From Myxococcales bacterium (GTDB taxonomy: Bacteria; Myxococcota; Polyangia; Fen-1088), in contig PMCR01000134.1 of the NCBI GenBank assembly GCA_003155465.1, positions 22,165-27,744 of the forward strand: a stretch of 5,580 nucleotides of DNA, given 5' to 3'. Each line of letters starts with the position of its first letter. Position 1 is the stretch's first letter. The notes under the pieces were generated by a model, which saw only the letters and a program-made list of their open reading frames with translations, made no database searches and was not told the DNA's origin. Position numbers and translations under genes: made by a program. This document shows positions 1 through 5,580 of this stretch, piece by piece.

Positions 1-477
1 CGCACCCGCGCGCGCCTCAACCTTCTCAAGGAGACGGTTCTGGGCGGCGTAATTGGGGCCTCTCGCTGTGTCATCAAGCACAAGAACGAGATGGGCGCGT
101 CCTTCCGCCTTGTCAAGGCGGTCTACGCGCTGGACGGCGTCCAAATCTTCAACAAGGCGGATGATACCGGCCGCCTTTCCGAAATGACCGAGTTCGACAT
201 CTACAACGGGGCCATCCAGCCCGGAAGCCACACCCTGACCGTGCAGTTTGTCTACCAGGGGTATGGTTTCGGCGTGTTCAGCTACCTCAAGGGCTACAAA
301 TTCAAGGCCAGTTCCAGCCATACCTTCGTGGCGGCCGACAACAAGGCCACGATTGTTCTCGTGGTGGGCTACGAGAAGGGTGGCATGGCGACCAACATGG
401 AGGACAAGCCTGCGGTGGACTTCCGGGTCAACTTGATCGCCCCGGAAGCTGGCGGTCCCTCGGCCGTCCGCAAGTAA
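1..477 (+). CDS. gltF: Small beta-rich protein, probable GltF-like gliding-motility component (5' end outside window)
   Basis: Frame 1 is open from the first base to the TAA at 475-477, giving 158 visible residues, so the gene very likely begins before the window. An internal ATG at 91 would give only 128 residues, but it has no clear Shine-Dalgarno and would cut through a continuous module (IKHKNEMGASFRLVKAVYAL, fragment residues 25-44). The fragment starts with a short basic/leucine-rich segment that looks helical. Alternating beta-type segments follow, with FDIYNG, a PGSHTL turn, VQFVYQGYGFGVFSYLKGYK, and a Val-rich strand before GYEKGG. From memory, myxobacterial relatives of this module are often labelled 'dihydrolipoamide acetyltransferase', but I see neither a lipoyl DKA motif nor the HxxxDG active site, so I do not accept that enzyme role. 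The GltF name rests on the position directly upstream of GltE- and GltD-like genes; GltF is described as a small periplasmic part of the Glt machine. Coding status is firm, the symbol tentative. Confidence 0.6.
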   Translation, partial: RTRARLNLLKETVLGGVIGASRCVIKHKNEMGASFRLVKAVYALDGVQIFNKADDTGRLSEMTEFDIYNGAIQPGSHTLTVQFVYQGYGFGVFSYLKGYKFKASSSHTFVAADNKATIVLVVGYEKGGMATNMEDKPAVDFRVNLIAPEAGGPSAVRK

Positions 478-490
478 AGCCAACGTTCCT

Positions 491-494
491 GGAG
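491..494 (+). promoter_or_regulatory. Shine-Dalgarno GGAG for the 790-residue TPR gene
   Basis: GGAG lies nine bases before the ATG at 504, inside the 26-base gap after the TAA of the preceding gene. It supports ATG 504 over a GTG at 576 (codon 25), which has no comparable upstream motif. The gap has no room for a separate promoter plus leader, consistent with readthrough from upstream. Confidence 0.6.
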
Positions 495-503
495 AACCCT
501 CGG

Positions 504-653
504 ATGCGGCATCCTCTCAGGCTCGGGCCTAACCTCTCGTTCGGGGGGAGCGCTCTGTCGCGACCCCTTCCGAAGGTGCACCGGCCGCATCCAGTTTCTG
601 CGCTCTTGGCTGCCCTCCTGCCTCTCGGTCTTGTGGCATCGCGAGTCCAGGCC
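504..653 (+). other. Signal peptide coding region with unusually long n-region
   Basis: Codons 1-50. About 30 mostly polar or basic residues (several Arg, one Lys, two His, several Pro) precede a Leu/Ala-rich core at 31-45 and an SRVQA cleavage site before Gly51. No twin-arginine motif and no cysteine are seen, so Sec export with signal peptidase I is the simplest reading. A start at GTG 576 (codon 25) would give a more typical signal of about 26 residues but lacks a Shine-Dalgarno. Confidence 0.65.
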
Positions 654-2876
654 GGTGAGGTGGAGGAGGCAAATGGTCGGCTGGTGGACCTAGAAGAGCG
701 GGTGCGGGTTCTCTCGTCGGGCTTCCAAGAAACACCGGTGTTGGACTCGACCCTGGCCGAGCGGCGCGTGCTTGATGCGGAGTTGCTGTTCAATCTGAAG
801 AACTACCGCGAGGCCGCCACGCTCCTGCTTGACGTGGTCGACAAGTATCCCAGTTCGCACGCCTACGACGAGGCCGTCTTCTTGCTTGGAGAGTGTCTTT
901 ATCAGGACAAGGATCTTAACTCGGCCCGGAGCTACTTCCGGCAAGCCATCCAGAAGCGCACGGGGTCTCGCCTGGAACAGAACGCGCTCGGGCGGCTGAT
1001 CGAGATCGCCCTGCAAACCGGCGAGATGGACGCAGTCGACGACTACCTGGCGCGCCTGCAGAGCGTCCCGGTGGCCGCGTTGGAGCCTTCCGTACCCTAC
1101 GTGCGCGGCAAGTACGCCTACTCCCGTGATCGCTTCGACGAGGCCCTGTCCGCTTTCGAGTCTCTGCCCACGACCAATCCCTACTTCCTGCGGGCGCGCT
1201 ATTTTGCGGCAACCATCCGGGTGAAGAAGAACGATCTGGCGGGGGCGCTCATCGCGTTCGACACCGTCGCGCGTGGCCAGCCGAAGTCAGACGCGGACAA
1301 AGACACCCAGGATCTGGCCCGCTTGGCCCTGGGGCGCCTGTACTACGAGCGGGGTGAGTTCGACCAGGCACGCGACGCATACGCTAGCATTGCGCGTCAG
1401 TCCAAGTACTTCGAAGAAGCCATGGACGAGCTGGCGTGGACCGCCATCAAGGCCAAGGACTACAAGGCTGCCTACCGGGCGCTAGACCTGATGCTCCTGC
1501 AGAGCCCGGACAGCCCGCAGGCGCCGGAGTTGCGCCTGCTCATGGGCAACCTGCACGTTCGCATGGCGAATTTTGCGCTGGCCAACGACGCCTTCCTGCA
1601 GGCACGCGACCAGTTCGAGCCGATTCACCTGCAGCTCAAGGAGACGCAGAAGAAGGCGGAAGCTGACGCCAAGTACTTCGATGCCCTGCTGGGGAAGGGG
1701 ATGGAGAAGTTCGACATCGCAGTCTTCGTGCCCCCCAAGGCGGTCAAGTGGATCAAGGCCGAGCCCGAAGTTGCACGCGTGCTCGCGCTCGCGGAGGATG
1801 TGGGTGATCTGCAGCGCGGAATCAACGAGTCGCGGGAAGCCCTGAACCGTCTGGAACTGGCGGTGAACGGGCAGCTCCAGGTCGGCATCTTTCCCGATCT
1901 GGCCCAGGCGCGCACAAGTTCGAGTGAGGTGTTGAATCAACTGGTGAGCATGCGCCAGCGGTTCGTGGGCAAGATGCGTTCCCTGATTTGGGACAAACTG
2001 ACGGCCGAAGAAAGGGCGCGCCTCGATCAGGTGAGCAAGGAACGCGCGGCGCTCGAGGTGGAGTTGAAGGATCTGCCGCTTTCCGCCGAAAAGCTCAAGT
2101 CTAGGGAGAAGGAGGCCCGCACCGATCTGGCACGGCTCGATGCGCGCGCCTCCGAGTTCAACGTGGAGATTCAGGGTATGGAGGCCGAGCTGGTGGCCAT
2201 CGAGCAGTACTTCATCCGGTCCCGGGCCGACCAGAAGATCAAGCCCGAGGATTTGACCCAACCGGTAGCGAGCCTGCGGCAAGTGATAGGCGAGTTGCGC
2301 GACACCAACGAGCGCGTGCGCAACGAGATTGCCGAGGCGGCGCGTGAGGCCACGGTCGCGGCGGCCACGGGTGATAGCGATCGCAACGCCATTGCGCTGC
2401 TCATCGGGGTGATGAAGCGCGAGCGCGAGGTGTTCCAGGGGGCGCGCGGTCGGCTCGCCCCGGGTGATCAGGCGACCTTTGACGCCATTGCGAGTGTCCT
2501 GACACGTGCCGACGGCGTGCAGGCGAAATTGGCTGAACTCGACAGCCGAGTGGATGCGGCGGCGCAGAAGCGTCTGGTTGAGCTCAAGCGCAAGCTCACT
2601 GAGGAAAAGAGCGAACTGGAAGCCGCCAAGAGCAAGTTGACCGGCATCCTCAGCGAGTCGCAGAGACTGGGCGGCGGCCTGGCTTTCGCCATGCTGGGCA
2701 AGATTGCGGATCGTTTCTACGACCTTGTCGTCCAGTCGGATGTGGGCTTGGTCGACGTGGCCTGGGGACTGAAGGACGAACGGACCAGCGCGGTTTCCAA
2801 GCTCATCAACCAGCAGAAGTTGGAACTCAAGTCGGTGGAGGATGACTTCCACTCCTTGCTGGAGGAGGACAAGTGA
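504..2876 (+). CDS. gltE: Exported TPR and coiled-coil protein, probable gliding-motility protein GltE (AglT)
   Basis: This complete gene encodes 790 residues, ATG to TGA. Residues 1-50 form an export signal: a long basic n-region, a hydrophobic core at about 31-45, and a VQA|GE cleavage site after Ala50. There is no lipobox cysteine, so the mature protein should be soluble in the periplasm. Residues about 90-400 are tandem TPR-like helix pairs, for example YREAATLLLDVVDKYP (101-116) and later units with ALGRLYYERGEFDQA and AMDELAWTAIKAKDYKAA. About 385-490 is a separate conserved-looking block with FDIAVFVPPKAVKWIK and GIFPDLAQAR. Charged coiled coil follows at about 497-573 and 590-620, then about 675-715, ending in a C-terminal block (GLVDVAWGLKDE) that I remember from myxobacterial TPR proteins. 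TPRs bind partner proteins. In Myxococcus xanthus GltE is a periplasmic part linking the AglRQS motor to outer-membrane Glt proteins. The gene sits between GltF- and GltD-like genes and overlaps the latter by four bases. The paralogous spore-coat protein NfsE is the main alternative. The exported TPR/coiled-coil nature is near certain, the exact symbol less so. Confidence 0.65.
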   Translation: MRHPLRLGPNLSFGGSALSRPLPKVHRPHPVSALLAALLPLGLVASRVQAGEVEEANGRLVDLEERVRVLSSGFQETPVLDSTLAERRVLDAELLFNLKNYREAATLLLDVVDKYPSSHAYDEAVFLLGECLYQDKDLNSARSYFRQAIQKRTGSRLEQNALGRLIEIALQTGEMDAVDDYLARLQSVPVAALEPSVPYVRGKYAYSRDRFDEALSAFESLPTTNPYFLRARYFAATIRVKKNDLAGALIAFDTVARGQPKSDADKDTQDLARLALGRLYYERGEFDQARDAYASIARQSKYFEEAMDELAWTAIKAKDYKAAYRALDLMLLQSPDSPQAPELRLLMGNLHVRMANFALANDAFLQARDQFEPIHLQLKETQKKAEADAKYFDALLGKGMEKFDIAVFVPPKAVKWIKAEPEVARVLALAEDVGDLQRGINESREALNRLELAVNGQLQVGIFPDLAQARTSSSEVLNQLVSMRQRFVGKMRSLIWDKLTAEERARLDQVSKERAALEVELKDLPLSAEKLKSREKEARTDLARLDARASEFNVEIQGMEAELVAIEQYFIRSRADQKIKPEDLTQPVASLRQVIGELRDTNERVRNEIAEAAREATVAAATGDSDRNAIALLIGVMKREREVFQGARGRLAPGDQATFDAIASVLTRADGVQAKLAELDSRVDAAAQKRLVELKRKLTEEKSELEAAKSKLTGILSESQRLGGGLAFAMLGKIADRFYDLVVQSDVGLVDVAWGLKDERTSAVSKLINQQKLELKSVEDDFHSLLEEDK
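2861..2868 (+). promoter_or_regulatory. Strong Shine-Dalgarno GGAGGAGG for the overlapping GTG start
   Basis: GGAGGAGG sits in the last codons of the upstream TPR gene (they read Glu-Glu-Asp-Lys). It ends four bases before GTG 2873, and counting from the first GGAGG the spacing is seven bases. It decides the start of the large downstream gene and, with the GTGA overlap, implies translational coupling. Confidence 0.75.
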
Positions 2877-2950
2877 GGTCTCGGTCCACGCGCCTGCTGG
2901 GCGCCGGAACCTTGCTGGCTATGATCCTGCTTTCCGGCGGCACCTGGGCC
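2873..2950 (+). other. Signal peptide coding region of the large TPR protein
   Basis: Codons 1-26: a basic n-region with three arginines, a Leu/Ala/Gly/Met/Ile core at about 8-22, and Thr-Trp-Ala before the likely cut, followed by AGK. There is no cysteine at or near the cut, so it is not a lipoprotein signal. The exact cut (after residue 26 or 27) is a judgement by eye. Confidence 0.7.
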
Positions 2951-5580
2951 GCGGGCAAGTCTCCCGCCAGCGCGCGGCCGGCGGTGCTGCCCGACCCGCA
3001 GGTTCTCGAGGAGCTCGCGCAGGACATGACCCGCTTCGCCGAGGCGGTCAAGGGCTATCGCAGTGCCGCCAGCGGCATCGTCAAGCGCGCCTACGCCGAC
3101 AAGATCAACGCCATCCGGGCCAAGTACGAGCCGCAGATCTCTGGCAACGAGAAGGAAGAGAAGCAGCGGCGCATGGATGCCATCGCCGTGCTCGAGGGCT
3201 TCCTGCGCAAGTACCCCGCGGATCGCAAGTGGACGCCCGACGTGATGTTCCGCCTGGCCGAGCTCCATTATGAGAAAGCCGCGGACGACTTCTTGGTGGC
3301 CCAGGAGGCCTACCAGAAGGCGCTCGATTCGGACAATCCGCCCACCACGCCCTCGCCCAGGCCGGACTACAGCGCCACGGTGAACCTGTACCGCCGCCTG
3401 TTGATTGAGTTCCCCAACTACCGGCTGCTCGACGCCACCTACTACCTGCTTGGTTTCTGCCTCGGTGAGATGGGGCAAGAGCCGGAAGGCAAGCAGGCCC
3501 TGCTCGCTCTCGTGTGTAGCAACCGGTACCGGCCGCTCGACCCGCCGGCCCCGCCCGCCAAGTCGACCGGCATCAACAAGGGTCCGCTGGTCGATGCCTA
3601 CAAGGATTGCACCCCCATCAAGAAGGACTCCAAGTTCCTGGCGGAAGCGTGGACTCGCGTGGGTGAAATGCACTTCGACGCGGCAGAGTTGGTCTTGGCC
3701 ATTTCTGCCTACAGCCGGGTGCTGGCCTTCAAGGACTCGGCCTACTACGACAAGGCCATCTACAAGTTGGCCTGGTCGTACTACCGCGACAATCGCTTCC
3801 CCGAGGCCATCCGCGAGTTCGACAATCTGGTCAAGTGGGCCGACGGCAGGAAAGCCGCGGGCGACAAGTTTGGCTCGGACCTGCGTCCGGAGGCCGTTCA
3901 GTACCTGGGCATCAGCTTCTCGGAGCCGGACTGGGACGGCGACACCTTGCCCGACAAGGAAACCGGGCTGGAGCGGGTACAAGCTTTCTACAAGGGCCGC
4001 GAGAGCGAAACCCATGTCAAAGAGGTGTTCCAGCGCCTGGGCGACATGTACTTCGACATGACCAAGTACGACGACGCCGTCGCTGTGTACAAGGTCATCC
4101 TGCAGAAATGGCCCTATTTCGCCGAGGCCCCCACCCTGCAGGAGAAGATCATCAAGGCCTACGAGCGCAGCCGCAACTTGGTCGCCGCGGCCAAAGAGCG
4201 CGAGCTTCTGGGTCGGAACTACAGCAAGGGCAGCGATTGGTACAAAGCCAACCGGGACAACCCGGAGGCGCTTGCGGTGGCTGGGCAGCTCGCCGAGGAC
4301 GCCCTGCTCTCCGCCGCGACCACGGTGCACGCCGCGGCCCAGGCCTGCAAGGCCAAGTGGCAGCAGGACAAGACTGACGCGCGCAAGCTCGACGAATGCC
4401 TGCAGACGTACCGCACGGCTTCCGAGCTGTACGAGAAGTACCTGCTGGCGTATCCGACGTCGAAGCGCGCTTACGAGTTCAGCTACTTCTACGCCGATGC
4501 TCTCTACTATGGTGGCAAGGTGCCCGAATCGATTCCCGCCTACATCGTTGTGCGCGATTCGAACCTGGACAACAAATACCAGCAGGACGCCGCCCTGCAG
4601 ATCATCAAGTCCTACGAAGAAATCATCGACAGGATGAAGGTGGCCCGCACTATCGAGGATCCGCCCATCCCCGACGAAAAGAACACCAAGCCGCCGGTCA
4701 CCGCGCTGGCCATGCACGACATCTACAAGAAGTACATGGCGGCGCTCGACTGGTACGTGGCCAATCTGCCCGACGAGCGCACGCCCGACCTGCGCTACGC
4801 ATCCGCCGTGCTCATGCTCAAGCATCGCCAGTGGCCCGAGGCGCGCACGCGCCTGGGTGACATGGCCGACGCCTACTGCGCGAGCAAGCCCGAGGTCGGG
4901 TTCAAGGCCTACGACGCCATCCTGACCACCTACTTCATCGACTTCAACATCAACGACGAAGAAGCCAAGGACTGCGCGCTCGGGCGCCTGCTGGAGGTCA
5001 CCGACAAGTTCTCGCAATCGGCCTGCAGCAAGTCGCCGCAAGCCAAACCGTACCTGGCGCGAATCGCCGAGATCAAGGCCTCGGTCAAGTCCACCGTGAT
5101 CAAGAAGCGCCTCGACAAGGCGCTGGAAAACGAGGAGAAGGGCACCAGTTCCCAGCTCGTCATGTGTCGGGACGGGGTGGGTGGCATCGCCATCGTGACC
5201 GGCGCTGCAGCGCCCACGCCCGCGGGCGGCGGCCAGGTCGCGGCCGGCACGGGCGCCCAGCCCCAGCGCAGCAAGGTCAGCACCGATCTCGACGAAGGTC
5301 TGGCGCTCGACCTGATGGATCTAATCGCCGCCGATCCCAAGGACCGGGACGCGCCCAGCAACCTGAACAACGCCTGCGTCATCTACGAGAAGATCTTCAA
5401 GTACGGCGAAGCCACCAAGTGCTACGAGCGACTGGCGCGCGACTACCCGGACAATCCGCTGGCCAAGGACGCGGTGTGGAACGCGGCTCGCAACCAGTAC
5501 CGCTTCTTCGAGTTCGACAAAGCGGTCAACGGCTATCTCAAGGTCGCGACCGATCCCAAGTTCGCCAAGTTCGAGCACCG
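2873..5580 (+). CDS. gltD: Very large exported TPR protein, probable gliding-motility protein GltD (AgmU), 3' end outside window
   Basis: Frame 2 is open from GTG 2873 to the window end, giving 902 full codons plus two bases. The GTG overlaps the previous stop as GTGA and follows GGAGGAGG. Residues 1-26 are a Sec-type signal (RSRSTR, hydrophobic core at about 8-22, TWA|AGK cleavage) with no lipobox Cys, so the product is probably a soluble periplasmic protein. TPR-like helix pairs fall in blocks at about 101-152, 170-213, 257-322, 383-466, 518-585, 618-688 and 832-902 (such as RLGDMYFDMTKYDDAVAVYK and WSYYRDNRFPEAIREFDNL). A calcium-type loop DWDGDTLPD lies at 353-361, between TPR blocks. An Ala/Gly/Pro/Gln linker at about 777-802 separates the last block. 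There are 11 cysteines: 196, 215, 246, 492, 509, 669, 701, 718, 765, 835 and 850. GltD/AgmU of Myxococcus xanthus is a large periplasmic TPR protein (well over 1,000 residues as I recall) needed for gliding and encoded beside gltE, so length, layout and neighbours agree. The paralogue NfsD, or another myxobacterial giant TPR protein, is the alternative. Confidence 0.68.
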   Translation, partial: MRSRSTRLLGAGTLLAMILLSGGTWAAGKSPASARPAVLPDPQVLEELAQDMTRFAEAVKGYRSAASGIVKRAYADKINAIRAKYEPQISGNEKEEKQRRMDAIAVLEGFLRKYPADRKWTPDVMFRLAELHYEKAADDFLVAQEAYQKALDSDNPPTTPSPRPDYSATVNLYRRLLIEFPNYRLLDATYYLLGFCLGEMGQEPEGKQALLALVCSNRYRPLDPPAPPAKSTGINKGPLVDAYKDCTPIKKDSKFLAEAWTRVGEMHFDAAELVLAISAYSRVLAFKDSAYYDKAIYKLAWSYYRDNRFPEAIREFDNLVKWADGRKAAGDKFGSDLRPEAVQYLGISFSEPDWDGDTLPDKETGLERVQAFYKGRESETHVKEVFQRLGDMYFDMTKYDDAVAVYKVILQKWPYFAEAPTLQEKIIKAYERSRNLVAAAKERELLGRNYSKGSDWYKANRDNPEALAVAGQLAEDALLSAATTVHAAAQACKAKWQQDKTDARKLDECLQTYRTASELYEKYLLAYPTSKRAYEFSYFYADALYYGGKVPESIPAYIVVRDSNLDNKYQQDAALQIIKSYEEIIDRMKVARTIEDPPIPDEKNTKPPVTALAMHDIYKKYMAALDWYVANLPDERTPDLRYASAVLMLKHRQWPEARTRLGDMADAYCASKPEVGFKAYDAILTTYFIDFNINDEEAKDCALGRLLEVTDKFSQSACSKSPQAKPYLARIAEIKASVKSTVIKKRLDKALENEEKGTSSQLVMCRDGVGGIAIVTGAAAPTPAGGGQVAAGTGAQPQRSKVSTDLDEGLALDLMDLIAADPKDRDAPSNLNNACVIYEKIFKYGEATKCYERLARDYPDNPLAKDAVWNAARNQYRFFEFDKAVNGYLKVATDPKFAKFEH
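3929..3961 (+). other. DxDxDxxxD calcium-type loop in the large TPR protein
   Basis: Codons 353-363 read DWDGDTLPDKE. Aspartates at loop positions 1, 3, 5 and 9 with an acidic residue at 11 match the spacing of EF-hand-like and thrombospondin type 3 calcium loops (DxDxDGxxD), except that Thr replaces the usual Gly at position 6. It lies between a predicted helix (AVQYLGISFSEP) and the next helical segment (TGLERVQAFYKG). Metal binding is inferred from the pattern only. Confidence 0.5.
5201..5278 (+). other. Ala/Gly/Pro/Gln low-complexity linker in the large TPR protein
   Basis: Codons 777-802 are almost entirely Ala, Gly, Pro, Thr and Gln, ending in a short QPQRSK stretch. The helical repeats around them are rich in Tyr, Leu, Glu and Lys. 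This looks like a flexible hinge between the N-terminal TPR superhelix and the C-terminal TPR block that begins near residue 832. Confidence 0.6.

Noticed and set aside
1..477. Dihydrolipoamide acetyltransferase function for the first gene
   Set aside because: As I recall, relatives carry that label, but no lipoyl-lysine motif or HxxxDG catalytic motif is visible in the 158 residues present.
478..503. Promoter or terminator between the first and second genes
   Set aside because: The 26-base gap holds a Shine-Dalgarno but no inverted repeat with a T-run and no convincing -35/-10 pair.
1482..2852. 456-codon open frame on the - strand
   Set aside because: It lies opposite the coiled-coil half of the GltE-like gene. 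The His/Leu/Gln-rich translation mirrors the coiled-coil codons and shows no domain.
3405..4061. 218-codon + strand frame inside the large TPR gene
   Set aside because: The Ser/Thr/Arg/Pro-rich translation is typical of an out-of-frame reading of GC-rich coding DNA, while the overlapping frame carries clear TPR motifs.
4938..4975. Possible second calcium loop DFNINDEEAKDC (codons 690-701)
   Set aside because: Asp/Asn fall at positions 1, 3 and 5, but the glycine and the acidic residue at position 12 are missing (Cys there), so the match is too weak to claim.
2717..5041. 774-codon open frame on the - strand
   Set aside because: It lies opposite the large TPR gene. Its translation is a Val/Leu/Gly/Arg-rich string without repeats, motifs or a plausible start region. 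It stays open because codon third positions on the + strand are G/C rich.

Overview
The window is a dense, one-directional stretch of GC-rich bacterial DNA with three genes on the + strand and almost no intergenic space. In order they are: the 3' part of a small beta-rich protein (open from base 1 to 477), a complete 790-residue exported TPR/coiled-coil protein (504-2876), and the first 902 codons of a very large exported TPR protein (2873 to beyond 5580). The third gene is easy to miss because it starts with GTG and has no stop in the window. There are no RNA genes, mobile elements, CRISPR arrays or terminators that I can support, and no gene-free stretch longer than 26 bases.

Organism: the high GC content (roughly 60-65% by eye) with strong G/C preference at codon third positions, and above all the three protein families and their order, point to a myxobacterium or another member of Myxococcota. 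I cannot name a genus from this sequence.

System: the order small protein > TPR/coiled-coil protein > giant TPR protein matches what I remember of gltF-gltE-gltD, the end of the M1 gliding-motility cluster of Myxococcus xanthus (GltE = AglT, GltD = AgmU). In that machine an inner-membrane motor (AglRQS) with GltG/GltI/GltJ is thought to push, through periplasmic GltD/E/F, on an outer-membrane complex (GltA/B/H/K) at focal adhesions. Both TPR proteins here have export signals with no lipobox cysteine, as expected for soluble periplasmic linkers. The Nfs spore-coat machinery is a paralogous system with GltD/GltE-like parts and is the main alternative. The assignment comes from recognising gene order and domain layout, not from an alignment.

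Expression: the three genes look like one operon. The second start lies 26 bases after the first stop with a GGAG Shine-Dalgarno. The third start overlaps the second stop as GTGA behind a GGAGGAGG Shine-Dalgarno, which suggests translational coupling of the two TPR partners.

Points most worth a second look are a DxDxDxxxD calcium-type loop inside the large TPR protein, its 11 cysteines against a single one in its partner, a low-complexity hinge between its TPR blocks, and the unusually long n-region of the second protein's signal peptide.
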